From Clostridia bacterium (GTDB taxonomy: Bacteria; Bacillota; Clostridia; Peptostreptococcales; Anaerovoracaceae), in contig JAUNMH010000002.1 in assembly GCA_030537495.1 (NCBI GenBank), positions 1 through 64,000 on the forward strand: a stretch of DNA of 64,000 nt. The letters run 5' to 3'. The notes under the pieces are model-generated. The model was given only the letters and a program-made list of their open reading frames with translations, did no database searches and had not been told where the DNA came from. The translations under genes were made by a program, and so were the position numbers. Numbering within the stretch: position 1 is the first letter of the stretch; the number at the start of each line of letters is the position of its first letter. Shown piece by piece: positions 24,966-34,539 of the stretch.

Positions 24966-27900
24966 ATGAGATTGGGAATTGATATTGGTTCAACAACTGT
25001 AAAGCTTGTTCTCCTTGATGACAAGGACCAGGTTGTTTATTCTAAGTACGAGAGACATATGTCTGATGTATTTGAAAAGGTTGAAGAATTAATTGAAGAA
25101 ATGTATAAGGAATGTGGAGATATCAGCGTTAAAACTGTAATTACTGGCTCCGGTGGTTTGTCCCTTGCTAATCTATTAGGGATTCACTTTGAACAGGAAG
25201 TAATTGCATGTAGTAAGGCTGTAGAAACCCTTATTCCGGAGACAGACATTGCCATCGAACTTGGCGGAGAAGACGCAAAGATTACATTCTACGGTTCGAC
25301 TATTGAACAGAGAATGAATGGAACCTGTGCAGGTGGAACAGGTGCGTTTATTGACCAGATGGCGGTACTTTTGAATACAGACGCAAGTGGCCTTAACGAG
25401 GCAGCAAAAAATGCAAAAATGATATATCCTATTGCAGCAAGATGCGGAGTATTTGCTAAAACAGATATTCAGCCGCTGATTAACGAAGGTGCGTCTATTG
25501 AAGACCTGGCAGCTTCTATTTTTCAGGCTGTGGTTAATCAGACAATCAGTGGACTTGCTTGTGGACATACAATTAAGGGAAAGGTAGCTTTTTTAGGAGG
25601 ACCTCTTACATTCCTTTCAGAACTTCGTAAAAGATTCGTTGAAACTCTTGATTTGGCACCTGAAGATATTATTTTCCCTGAGGATTCCAAATTCTTCGTG
25701 GCGATCGGTGCAGCTTACTTGGCTGACAAAAAAGAAGAAACTTCTCTGAAAGCCGTTGTTGATGGCATGAAAAATGCAGATCAGACTCAGCTTTCAGACA
25801 CCAAATATATTGAGCCTTTATTTAAGGATAAGCATGACTACGATGTCTTCATTGCAAGACATAATAGGAATCGTGTAAAGAGAAAAGACATAAATAGAGC
25901 TAGAGGCGAGACCTTCCTAGGTATCGACGCCGGCTCAACGACAACAAAGGCAACGTTAATAGATGGCGACGGTAACCTTCTGTATTCGTTCTACAGAGGA
26001 AACGAAGGAAACCCGCTAGACGCTGTAAAGACGATGCTTAAGGACCTGTATCACCTGATGCCTAAGAACGCATACATTGCAAATACATGCGTTACAGGTT
26101 ATGGTGAAGGCCTTATCAAAACCGCCTTCAAGGCAGATATGGGTGAAATTGAAACTATGGCCCATTATAAGGGCGCAGAATACTTCCTGCCAGGTGTAGA
26201 TTTCATTTTGGACATCGGTGGTCAGGATATGAAGTGCATGAAGATTAAGGATAATGCAATTTACAACATTATGCTTAATGAAGCTTGTTCTTCAGGTTGT
26301 GGTTCTTTCCTTGAAACCTATGCCAAGTCTGTAAACCTAGATACTAAAGCCTTTGCTAAGGAAGCGTTGTTCTCCAAGCATCCTGTTGACCTAGGTACTA
26401 GATGTACCGTATTCATGAACTCTAAGGTTAAGCAGGCTCAGAAAGAGGGCGCTACTATTGGAGATATTTCTGCAGGACTTTCATATTCTGTAATTAAGAA
26501 TGCGCTGTACAAGGTTATTAAGCTTAGGAATCCTGATGAAGCGGGTAAGAAAATCGTTGTACAGGGCGGAACTTTCCTAAACGATGCAGTTCTTAGAAGT
26601 ATGGAAAAGGTAATTGGCAGAGAAGTTGTAAGGCCTGATATTGCAGGACTTATGGGTGCGTACGGATGTGCTTTGATTGCTAAGGAAAACCATATTGAAG
26701 ATACAGAAAGTTCAATTTTAAGCAGAGAAGAATTAAATGACTTCAAAGTTCAGCATTCCAACGGAAGATGTAAGGGATGCGAAAACAGATGTATACTAAC
26801 TATAAATAAATTCGCAGACGGTTCAAAATTTATTACTGGTAACCGCTGTGAAAAGGGAGCTGGCGGTGCAGACCACTCACATAAGCTTCCGAACCTTTAT
26901 GAATACAAGTTTAAGAGATTATTTGACTACAGACCATTATCAGACTTTGACGCAGTAAGAGGAACTGTAGGTATTCCAAGGGTTCTTAATATGTATGAGG
27001 ATTATCCATTCTGGTTCACATTGTTTACGGAGCTGAAGTTCAGAGTGGAACTTTCACCACCGTCAAGCAAGAACCTCTATGAAAAGGGAATGGATACAAT
27101 TTCTTCTGATACCGCTTGCTATCCAGCAAAGCTGGTTCACGGACACATTAAGTCCCTCGTTGAAAAAGGTGTAAAATGGATTTTCTATCCTTGTCTAAAC
27201 TACGAGAGAAAAGAAGACCCGACAGCACCTAACCATTACAATTGCCCTATTGTAGCAACTTATCCAGAAGTTATAGCTAACAATATGGACGATATTTTCG
27301 CAGAAAACGGTGTAAAATTCTCACATCCATTCCTGCCTTATGATAACGACCTTCGTATGGCAGAAATGCTGACTAAGGAATTTGCATCTATGCACATTAC
27401 AAAAGATGAGATGGTTGTAGCTGTTTCCAAGGCACGTAAAGAACAAAATAAATTCAAACTGGACGTTAGAAAACAAGGCGAGAATGCTCTTAAATTCGCC
27501 CAGAACCATCAGAAGAAATGCATTGTTCTTTCTGGTCGTCCATATCACGTGGATCCGGAAATTAACCATGGAATAGATAAACTTATTAATTCCTTTGATC
27601 TGGTAGTTTTGTCAGAGGACTCTGTACAACACCTTGGATACGTTGCCAGACCGCTGAGAGTGCTTGACCAGTGGACATACCACTCCAGACTATATAAAGC
27701 GGCGACTTTTGCAGGGAGCAGAGATGACGTTGAACTGATTCAACTTAACTCCTTCGGATGCGGTCTTGACGCGGTGACTACAGACCAGATTGAGGAAATC
27801 TGTAACGCTAATAACAAGCTTTACACTGTACTGAAAATTGACGAAGGTTCTAATCTTGGAGCTGCCAAAATCAGAGTAAGGTCTCTGAAGGCTGCAATGG

Positions 27901-29183
27901 AGGAACGTGACAAGAACGGAATAAAGGCTGAACCTAATCATGAGCCTTATGAAAGAGAAGTCTTCACTGAGGAAATGAGGAAGGGATACACGATTCTTGT
28001 TCCACAGATGTCGCCAATTCACTTCGCTTATTTGGAGCCAGCAATGCAGTCATGCGGATACAAAGCGGTTCTTTTACCGCCTGTTGATAAGAATTCAGTT
28101 GAGGAAGGTCTGCGATACATTAATAATGACGCTTGCTATCCGACAATTGTTACTTTAGGTCAGATTATTTCTGCCCTTAAGTCAGGCGAGTATGATCTTA
28201 ATAAGACGGCCGTATTCATGTCACAAACTGGAGGCGGATGCAGAGCCAGCAATTACGTAGCACTGCTGAGAAAAGCTCTGAAAGACCTGAAAATGGAACA
28301 GATTCCGGTTATTTCATTTAACATTGTAGGACTTGAAAAAAATCCAGGATTTAAGATTACTCCGAAGATGGGGCTTAAGCTGGTAGTTGGAGCTCTTTAT
28401 GGAGACTTGATAATGAGAATTCTTTATGCTACAAGACCTTACGAGAAGGTTCCGGGAACATGCCAGGCTATATTAGATAAATATCACGATAGAATTGTTG
28501 ATAATACAATTCATTTCAATAAGAGAAAGTTTGCTGCTCTAGTAAAAGAGCTAGTTGATGCTTTCGATAACGTAGAGAGAATCGACATGAAGAAACCAAA
28601 GGTTGGTGTAGTAGGGGAAATCCTTGTAAAATATCATCCTAATGCAAATAATGATATCGTTGGAATCATTGAAGATGAAGGCGGAGAAGCTGTTGTCCTC
28701 GATATGGTTGACTTCTTCTTATACGGAATGTATAACAAGAGATTCAACTACGAGCACCTTAATGGAACCTATAAAGATATGAAAATCAATGACCTGGCAA
28801 TTAAGGTCATTGAATGGATGCGTAAGCCAATGAGAAAAGCTCTTCGTGAAAGCGTTCATTTCATTGAACCGGCTTACATTGAAGAGACGGCAGCTGCTGC
28901 ATCTCAGATTACATCCATAGGTAACCAGTGCGGTGAAGGCTGGCTTCTAACCGGAGAAATGATTGAGCTTGTTCACAACGGAGTTGAGAACATTGTGTGC
29001 CTGCAGCCATTTGCATGCCTGCCAAATCATGTAACCGGAAAGGGTATGATGAAGGCAATTAGGAAGATGAATCCTAAGGCAAATATTGCGGCAATTGACT
29101 ATGACCCAGGTGCAAGTGATGTTAACCAGCTTAACAGAATTAAGCTAATGATGGCTACAGCCCACAAAAACCTTGAAAAATAG
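24966..29183 (+). CDS. Large acyl-CoA dehydratase activase-related protein (BcrAD/BadFG ATPase x2 plus DUF2229-type)
   Basis: A 1405-residue cytoplasmic protein related to HgdC, the ATP-driven electron-injecting activator of 2-hydroxyacyl-CoA dehydratases. Two tandem ASKHA ATPase domains are seen: residues 1-265 (RLGIDIGSTTVKLVLL, then ELGGEDAKITF and NGTCAGGTGAFIDQMA) and about 317-580 (FLGIDAGSTTTKATLIDG, then DIGGQDMKCMK and NEACSSGCGSFLETYAK, with the CxxxC cluster-ligand pattern). A cysteine motif follows (RCKGCENRCILT), then a DUF2229-like domain (about 670-890) and a dehydratase-D-subunit-like C-terminal part. Start ATG with AGGTG upstream. It is monocistronic; no dehydratase subunits adjoin. 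Biochemical role is unknown. Confidence 0.85.
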   Translation: MRLGIDIGSTTVKLVLLDDKDQVVYSKYERHMSDVFEKVEELIEEMYKECGDISVKTVITGSGGLSLANLLGIHFEQEVIACSKAVETLIPETDIAIELGGEDAKITFYGSTIEQRMNGTCAGGTGAFIDQMAVLLNTDASGLNEAAKNAKMIYPIAARCGVFAKTDIQPLINEGASIEDLAASIFQAVVNQTISGLACGHTIKGKVAFLGGPLTFLSELRKRFVETLDLAPEDIIFPEDSKFFVAIGAAYLADKKEETSLKAVVDGMKNADQTQLSDTKYIEPLFKDKHDYDVFIARHNRNRVKRKDINRARGETFLGIDAGSTTTKATLIDGDGNLLYSFYRGNEGNPLDAVKTMLKDLYHLMPKNAYIANTCVTGYGEGLIKTAFKADMGEIETMAHYKGAEYFLPGVDFILDIGGQDMKCMKIKDNAIYNIMLNEACSSGCGSFLETYAKSVNLDTKAFAKEALFSKHPVDLGTRCTVFMNSKVKQAQKEGATIGDISAGLSYSVIKNALYKVIKLRNPDEAGKKIVVQGGTFLNDAVLRSMEKVIGREVVRPDIAGLMGAYGCALIAKENHIEDTESSILSREELNDFKVQHSNGRCKGCENRCILTINKFADGSKFITGNRCEKGAGGADHSHKLPNLYEYKFKRLFDYRPLSDFDAVRGTVGIPRVLNMYEDYPFWFTLFTELKFRVELSPPSSKNLYEKGMDTISSDTACYPAKLVHGHIKSLVEKGVKWIFYPCLNYERKEDPTAPNHYNCPIVATYPEVIANNMDDIFAENGVKFSHPFLPYDNDLRMAEMLTKEFASMHITKDEMVVAVSKARKEQNKFKLDVRKQGENALKFAQNHQKKCIVLSGRPYHVDPEINHGIDKLINSFDLVVLSEDSVQHLGYVARPLRVLDQWTYHSRLYKAATFAGSRDDVELIQLNSFGCGLDAVTTDQIEEICNANNKLYTVLKIDEGSNLGAAKIRVRSLKAAMEERDKNGIKAEPNHEPYEREVFTEEMRKGYTILVPQMSPIHFAYLEPAMQSCGYKAVLLPPVDKNSVEEGLRYINNDACYPTIVTLGQIISALKSGEYDLNKTAVFMSQTGGGCRASNYVALLRKALKDLKMEQIPVISFNIVGLEKNPGFKITPKMGLKLVVGALYGDLIMRILYATRPYEKVPGTCQAILDKYHDRIVDNTIHFNKRKFAALVKELVDAFDNVERIDMKKPKVGVVGEILVKYHPNANNDIVGIIEDEGGEAVVLDMVDFFLYGMYNKRFNYEHLNGTYKDMKINDLAIKVIEWMRKPMRKALRESVHFIEPAYIEETAAAASQITSIGNQCGEGWLLTGEMIELVHNGVENIVCLQPFACLPNHVTGKGMMKAIRKMNPKANIAAIDYDPGASDVNQLNRIKLMMATAHKNLEK

Positions 29184-29193
29184 ACATTTTGCC

Positions 29194-29222
29194 TTGAAAT
29201 AGGTAAAATCCTATAGTATAAT
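29194..29222 (+). promoter_or_regulatory. Promoter of yebC
   Basis: TTGAAA (29194-29199), 17 bp, TATAAT (29217-29222). Confidence 0.75.
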
Positions 29223-29267
29223 GATTTAGTTATGAATTAGAAAGAATAAAGATAAGGAGGTGTCTCC

Positions 29268-29996
29268 ATGGGTAGACACGGTACAATAGCAGGAAGAAAA
29301 GCGGCACAGGACTCTAAGAGAGCTGCATTATTTACAAAGTATGCTAAGGCAATTACAGTAGCAGCAAAAGACGGAGGAGATCCTGAATATAACGCTGGAT
29401 TAAGAGTAGCAATTGAAAAAGCCAAGGGCATCAGTATGCCTAACGACAACATCCAGAGAGCTATTAAGAAAGGTACAGGCGAACTAGGTGGAGCATCATA
29501 CGAAGAACTTTCATTTGAAGGATATGGTGCAGGCGGTGTTGCAGTTATCGTAAACTGCTTAACAGACAATACTAACAGAACAACATCATTTGTCAGATCA
29601 ACATTCGACAAGCACGGTGGAAATCTAGGTACACCAGGTTGCGTATCCTACATGTTCTCAAGAAAGGGCGTTCTTATTATCGAAAAGACTGATGAAATCG
29701 ACGAAGATGCTTTAATGGAAGCAGCTTTAGAGTCAGGTGCTGACGATATGGTCTCAGAAGAAGATAGCTTCACAGTTTACACTGATCCAAGTGTATATAC
29801 TGACGTATATCAGGCACTTAAGGAAGCAGGATATGAATTCATCGAATCCGATGTAGAATTCGTACCTTCAATGGAAAGTGCACCATCAGAAGAGCATGAC
29901 ATTGCTAAGCTGAGAAAGATGATCGACATTCTTGAAGATAACGATGACGTACAGAAGGTTCAGACTAACTGTTCAATCGACCTATACGAAGAATAA
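29268..29996 (+). CDS. yebC: YebC/PmpR family protein (TACO1-like)
   Basis: A 242-residue protein with the invariant N-terminus GRHGTIAGRKAAQDSKRAALFTKYAK and the NPxL-like block SMPNDNIQRAIKKG. Further in are EELSFEGYGAGGVAVIV and CVSYMFSRKG. Members were annotated as transcription regulators, but work on bacterial YebC and mitochondrial TACO1 points to helping ribosomes translate difficult stretches such as polyproline. AAGGAGGTG precedes the ATG. It has its own consensus promoter and a strong terminator, so it is monocistronic. Confidence 0.94.
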   Translation: MGRHGTIAGRKAAQDSKRAALFTKYAKAITVAAKDGGDPEYNAGLRVAIEKAKGISMPNDNIQRAIKKGTGELGGASYEELSFEGYGAGGVAVIVNCLTDNTNRTTSFVRSTFDKHGGNLGTPGCVSYMFSRKGVLIIEKTDEIDEDALMEAALESGADDMVSEEDSFTVYTDPSVYTDVYQALKEAGYEFIESDVEFVPSMESAPSEEHDIAKLRKMIDILEDNDDVQKVQTNCSIDLYEE

Positions 29997-30013
29997 TTAA
30001 ATTATGTACTTTA

Positions 30014-30039
30014 AAAAGCAGCTCGAAAGGGCTGCTTTT
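30014..30039 (+). terminator. Terminator of yebC
   Basis: AAAAGCAGC, eight-base loop, GCTGCTTTT; a perfect 9-bp A/T-flanked stem 18 bases after the stop codon. Confidence 0.85.
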
Positions 30040-30104
30040 GTAGTTCAATATATTTATATGTTGTTTCATATGTTTTCAAAAAAAGAAAAAACCCGAATGC
30101 AGCG

Positions 30105-30270
30105 TTAGGATATAATTGACGCCCTATCAGAAGATAGGTGGGTATTCTGTCAGATGCGTCTGTCTTCCACTCTAAGGAGGCCCGACATATTCATCGTGAA
30201 CTTCGAATTCCCTAAGCAAAAGTGTAGGTTCAATTATGAGTCCCAACCGGAGCTTCAGGCTATGTCCTTA
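30105..30270 (+). ncRNA. Unassigned structured RNA candidate, possibly 6S-like
   Basis: This non-coding stretch is GC-richer than its AT-rich flanks and full of self-complementarity. AGGATATA (30107-30114) can pair with TATGTCCT (30261-30268). Alternatively GGA plus TATAATTGA can pair with TCAATTATGAG plus TCC (30230-30243). Inside are hairpins CCTATC/GATAGG with an AGAA loop (30123-30138), CAGA/TCTG (30151-30162) and CTTCC/GGAGG (about 30164-30180). The segment CGACATATTCATCGTGAAC (from about 30184) resembles a conserved 3'-side piece of proteobacterial 6S RNA from memory. No good promoter is visible just upstream. A 6S identity is a guess; it could be another regulatory RNA. Confidence 0.45.
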
Positions 30271-30451
30271 TTATAAACCAAAACACAGAAAAAATCACTA
30301 TAAAAATGAAGAAATACAATGAAAAAACAAGAGCCGAAAGCATTGCTTAATAGACCAAAAATGATTATAATAAATATTATGTATGCTCTGAATCAGATGG
30401 GTAATTGAGAGCAAATAATTAAATTTATAGAAGGATAAATAAGGTGAATAT
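30271..30451 (+). other. AT-rich leader region of the FNT channel gene
   Basis: This holds the promoter at 30343-30371 and a leader hairpin with TGCTCT (30384-30389) pairing with AGAGCA (30408-30413). AGGATAAATAAGGTG lies before the start codon. No reading frame or known riboswitch core is seen. Confidence 0.5.
30343..30371 (+). promoter_or_regulatory. Promoter of the FNT channel-polA unit
   Basis: TTGCTT (30343-30348), 17 bp, TATAAT (30366-30371). It lies downstream of the structured RNA at 30105-30270, so that RNA is not part of this transcript. Confidence 0.65.
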
Positions 30452-31252
30452 ATGAGTCAACTTAAACCAGGTGAAATCTTGGAACAGACAATAAACGTAG
30501 GTGTTACAAAATCAGAAGGTAGCTTTAAGAAGCTGTCATTTCTAGGGATAATGGCAGGAATGTTTATCGCCTTTGCTGGGGCATCCTCTGGAATATGCAG
30601 TTACTATTTCATGCTTGATCCAGCCACTGTAGGAATTGGCAGAATGCTTAGCGGACTAATCTTCCCAGCTGGGTTGATCATGGTTATTCTTGCAGGAGCA
30701 GAGCTGTTCACGGGAAATACGCTTATGTTGGCAGGTGTTTTAGATAAAAAAATCACACCTATGGCCATGCTGAGAAACTGGGTTATTGTTTATATCGCAA
30801 ACTTCATCGGAAGCCTTCTCATTGCTTGGCTTTTCGCCAATTCAGGACTTACAGAGACAGGTGCAGGCGTTATGAAAACAGTTATTATTAATACAGCTGT
30901 AACTAAGGTTTCTCTAAGTTTCGGACAGGCATTTATAAGGGGAGTTCTTTGTAACTTCCTGGTTTGCATAGCTGTATGGATTGGCACTGGTACAACTGCA
31001 ACAGTTGGCAAAATATTTGGTGCATTTTTCCCGATTTGGACCTTCGTTGCAGCAGGATATGAACATAGCATTGCAAACATGTTCTTCATTCCAGTAGGGC
31101 TTTTCGTAGATGGAGGCGCTACAGCAGGTCTGACTTGGAAAGCAATGATGGTGAATAATTTATTACCTGTAACTCTTGGAAATATTGTAGGCGGGGCAGT
31201 TATGGTTGCCACAGTATATTACTTTGCTTTAAAGGAAAAGAATAATGGATAA
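30452..31252 (+). CDS. Formate/nitrite transporter (FNT) family channel
   Basis: A 266-residue pentameric anion channel relative (FocA, NirC, HSC). Six hydrophobic segments are visible. Family motifs: FIAFAGASSGICSYY in helix 1, AGAELFTGNTLMLAG in helix 2, FLVCIAVWIGTGTTATVGK in helix 4, and WTFVAAGYEHSIANMFFIP carrying the FEHxxANM-type central histidine in helix 5. Formate, nitrite or hydrosulfide could be the substrate; in a fermenting anaerobe formate is plausible. The gene overlaps polA by eight bases, an unusual pairing. AAGGTG precedes the ATG. Confidence 0.9.
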   Translation: MSQLKPGEILEQTINVGVTKSEGSFKKLSFLGIMAGMFIAFAGASSGICSYYFMLDPATVGIGRMLSGLIFPAGLIMVILAGAELFTGNTLMLAGVLDKKITPMAMLRNWVIVYIANFIGSLLIAWLFANSGLTETGAGVMKTVIINTAVTKVSLSFGQAFIRGVLCNFLVCIAVWIGTGTTATVGKIFGAFFPIWTFVAAGYEHSIANMFFIPVGLFVDGGATAGLTWKAMMVNNLLPVTLGNIVGGAVMVATVYYFALKEKNNG

Positions 31253-33908
31253 TCGTATAGTAATTATAGATGGAAATAGTTTAATAAACAGAGCCTATTA
31301 TGCAATGCAGAGACCGATGATTACCAAAGAGGGTATCTATACTCAGGGTATCTACGGTTTTCTTAACATGCTTAATAAAATTCAGGACGACTATGGACCT
31401 GATTATATGGCAGTAGCGTGGGATCGCAAAAGTCCAACCTTCAGACACGAAGAATATAAGGATTATAAGGCAGGTAGAAAGAAAATGCCTATAGAACTGG
31501 CTATGGAAATGCCTATTATGAAAGACATTTTGACTGCTATGAAAATCCCGAATTTGGAAATAGATGGTTTTGAGGCGGATGACATTATTGGAACAGTTGC
31601 AAGACTTGCAGAAGATGAAGGCATGAGACCTTTGATTATTACGGGAGATAAAGATGCTCTTCAGCTTGCGACAGATGTAACACAGGTTCTCATTACTCGT
31701 AAGGGTATTTCAGAATTTGATCTTTACGATAGAGAAAAAATGATTGAGAGGTACCAGCTTACTCCTGAGCAGTTCATTGATTTGAAAGGATTAATGGGGG
31801 ACCAGTCTGACAATATTCCTGGAATTCCAGGAGTCGGGGAAAAAACAGGAATCAAGCTGCTTACACAATTTGGAAGCGTTGCGAACCTTCTTGCAAACAC
31901 AGACCAGATTGCCAATGCTAAACTCCGTCAAAAGGTGGAGGATAACGTGCAGCTGGCAGCCATGAGCAGACGCCTAGCTACAATCAATAAGTATGTTCCG
32001 CTAGATATTAATCTGACAGATTTCAAGGTGGAAACTCCAGATTATCAGGCTTTGATAGATCTGTATGTTAAGCTTGAGTTCAACTCCTTCTTGAAGAGAC
32101 TGAAGCCAGAAGCTTTGCAGGAAGCCTTAGGCGAAGATGAGGAAGAAGCCGACTACGAAATACATCAAATTACCGACATTGCCGGTATGTCTGCGCTTCG
32201 TTCAATAGAAAAGGGTGCTTCCGTAGTTATCAAAACTTTCAGCGACGGAAATCACGTGCAGTCTCCAGTGCTGACAGGAATGGCGCTGTTGACAGATAAG
32301 AAGTATTACTATATCAGCATTTCTGGAACTGATATGGAAAAGGAACTTGTAGATATCTTAAATAGCAAAGAATTTTCATTCACAGGTCATGACCTGATTA
32401 AGGATTATTATGTTCTTATGCGCAAGGGGCTGAAGGATTGCAAGACCAGCTTCGATACAGCCGTTGCAGAATACGTTCTTGATCCGACAAAATCGAAATA
32501 TGATTTAAAAATTCTTGCCTTTGAAATGCTACACAGCGAATTTAAGGATGAAAAAGAGTTCATGGAAGACAACGGACAGATTGATCTTCTAGGAAACAGT
32601 GAAAAGAACTATTCTGATTTTGGTTTAGAATACTGTAAGACAGTTAAAAAAATACAGAAAATTCAGGAAAAGAAAATAAAAGACAATGAATTGAACCAGG
32701 TGTTTGAGGAAGTTGAGCTTCCTCTAGTAGAAGTTTTGGCAGGCATGGAGTCTGAAGGTTTTGACGTAGATATCGATGTCCTTGACAACCTGGGTGGGCA
32801 GCTGAAAGCCGAGATAAAAACCCTAGAAGACAGCATTTACAGCCTTGCAGGAAAAGAATTTAACATTAATTCACCTATGCAGCTAGGAAACGTTCTCTTT
32901 GAAGACCTGGGCTTACCTTCAGGCAAGAAGACGAAGAGAGGATACAGCACAGGCGCTGATGTTCTTGAAAAGCTTAAGGATAAGCACCCGATTATTGATA
33001 AAGTTTTGCAGTACAGAACGTTAACTAAGCTGAACAGCACTTATGTTGAAGGACTGAAGCCACTTGTGGGCAAGGATAACCGCATAAGAGCACATTTTCA
33101 GCAGACTGTTACTGCTACGGGCAGAATCAGCTGCACAGAGCCAAACCTTCAAAATATCCCAGTTAAACAGGAACTGGGCAGACAGCTTAGAAAAGCTTTT
33201 ATCTGTGGAGAAAATGAAGTTTTAGTTGGTGCAGACTACTCGCAGATTGAACTTAGAGTCTTGGCACATTTGTCAGGCGATGAAAACCTTATCGAAGCAT
33301 TCAACAATGGCGACGATATCCATAGAAAAACAGCCTCAAGAGTTTTCAACATTCCTTATGAGGATGTTACTTCCCTGGACAGAAGCAGGGCTAAGGCTGT
33401 AAACTTCGGTGTAATCTATGGAATGAGCGGCTTCGGTCTGTCCGAAAACCTTCATATTACAAGAAAAGAAGCAGAAAAATACATTGCAGATTATTTCAAA
33501 AAACATGAGGCCGTTAAGCGTTTCATGGATGGCGAAATTGCCTTCTGCAAGGAAACCGGATATACTAAGACTATAATGGGTAGAAAAAGATATATCCATG
33601 AGATAAACTCATCTAATTTCATGACACGAAATCTAGGCGAGCGTCTGGCTATGAACAGTCCGATTCAGGGCAGCGCAGCGGACATCATCAAAGTGGCTAT
33701 GATTAAGGTTTACAATGAACTAAAAGAAAAGAATTGTAAATCAAAACTAATTCTCCAGGTTCACGACGAACTCATTATTAAAACTCACAAGAATGAGGAA
33801 GCTCAGATTGAGGAACTTCTTGTAAGAAATATGGAAGACGCTATGAAGCTTAAGGTAAAACTGGAAAGCGACCTTAATAGGGGTTCCACATGGTTTGATC
33901 TTAAATAA
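31245..33908 (+). CDS. polA: DNA polymerase I
   Basis: An 887-residue family A polymerase for Okazaki-fragment processing and repair. Residues 1-295 form the 5'-3' exonuclease (VIIDGNSLINRAYYA, FEADDIIGT, ITGDKDALQL). The middle region (about 305-480) keeps the exonuclease fold, but the expected DxE of motif I is replaced by VVIKTFSDG and later acids are missing, so proofreading is probably absent. Polymerase motifs are intact: DYSQIELRVLAHLSGDE (A), RSRAKAVNFGVIYGMSGFG (B) and LQVHDELIIK (C). The ATG overlaps the FNT gene by eight bases; coaE follows 31 bases later, a standard Bacillota pairing. Confidence 0.97.
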   Translation: MDNRIVIIDGNSLINRAYYAMQRPMITKEGIYTQGIYGFLNMLNKIQDDYGPDYMAVAWDRKSPTFRHEEYKDYKAGRKKMPIELAMEMPIMKDILTAMKIPNLEIDGFEADDIIGTVARLAEDEGMRPLIITGDKDALQLATDVTQVLITRKGISEFDLYDREKMIERYQLTPEQFIDLKGLMGDQSDNIPGIPGVGEKTGIKLLTQFGSVANLLANTDQIANAKLRQKVEDNVQLAAMSRRLATINKYVPLDINLTDFKVETPDYQALIDLYVKLEFNSFLKRLKPEALQEALGEDEEEADYEIHQITDIAGMSALRSIEKGASVVIKTFSDGNHVQSPVLTGMALLTDKKYYYISISGTDMEKELVDILNSKEFSFTGHDLIKDYYVLMRKGLKDCKTSFDTAVAEYVLDPTKSKYDLKILAFEMLHSEFKDEKEFMEDNGQIDLLGNSEKNYSDFGLEYCKTVKKIQKIQEKKIKDNELNQVFEEVELPLVEVLAGMESEGFDVDIDVLDNLGGQLKAEIKTLEDSIYSLAGKEFNINSPMQLGNVLFEDLGLPSGKKTKRGYSTGADVLEKLKDKHPIIDKVLQYRTLTKLNSTYVEGLKPLVGKDNRIRAHFQQTVTATGRISCTEPNLQNIPVKQELGRQLRKAFICGENEVLVGADYSQIELRVLAHLSGDENLIEAFNNGDDIHRKTASRVFNIPYEDVTSLDRSRAKAVNFGVIYGMSGFGLSENLHITRKEAEKYIADYFKKHEAVKRFMDGEIAFCKETGYTKTIMGRKRYIHEINSSNFMTRNLGERLAMNSPIQGSAADIIKVAMIKVYNELKEKNCKSKLILQVHDELIIKTHKNEEAQIEELLVRNMEDAMKLKVKLESDLNRGSTWFDLK

Positions 33909-33939
33909 ATTAGAAACATAATTTTTAAAGGGGAAAGAT

Positions 33940-34539
33940 ATGGAAGTTATTGGTTTAACAGGGGGAATAGGTACAGGAAAATCTACTGTTACAGAATATC
34001 TTGTTCATAAGGGATTTCCGGTAATAGATGCAGATGCAATTTCTCATAAAATTACCGAAAAGGGAAGTCCTGCCTTAGACCGCCTGAGAGAAGCGTTTGG
34101 TAACGAATATTTTACTGAGGACGGAGAACTTGATAGAAAGAAAATGGCATCTCTTGTTTTTAACAGTCCGGAAGATAAGGAAAAACTGGAGAGTATTATA
34201 ACTCTGCAGGTTTTGATAGATATGGAGAAGAAGCTGGAATTGCTTGAAAAGCAGGGAAGTGCCGGTACTGTCTTCTTGGATGTACCTTTGCTATATGAAT
34301 CGGGTGCAGACGAGCTGACCGATGCGGTGTGGCTGGTGACGGCTGATGAGGAAGCGCGCATAAGAAGGGTAATGGACAGGGACATGTGCAGTAGGGACGA
34401 GGTTTTGGACCGAATGAGACATCAAATGACTTGTGAGGAAAAGGCCAAACTTGCTGATGAAATAATCGATAATTCTTTTGGTAGAGATGAACTCTATAAC
34501 CGAATTGAGGAGTTGATAAGGAAACATGCTGATAGATAG
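33940..34539 (+). CDS. coaE: Dephospho-CoA kinase
   Basis: Final step of coenzyme A synthesis: phosphorylates the ribose 3'-hydroxyl of dephospho-CoA. P-loop GLTGGIGTGKSTV (residues 5-17), the substrate motif VIDADAISHKITEKGSPAL and FLDVPLLYESGAD are all typical. At 199 residues it has the normal length. AAAGGGGAAAG precedes the ATG. It lies in tandem with polA, and its last 14 bases overlap the start of the solute-binding protein gene. Confidence 0.95.
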   Translation: MEVIGLTGGIGTGKSTVTEYLVHKGFPVIDADAISHKITEKGSPALDRLREAFGNEYFTEDGELDRKKMASLVFNSPEDKEKLESIITLQVLIDMEKKLELLEKQGSAGTVFLDVPLLYESGADELTDAVWLVTADEEARIRRVMDRDMCSRDEVLDRMRHQMTCEEKAKLADEIIDNSFGRDELYNRIEELIRKHADR

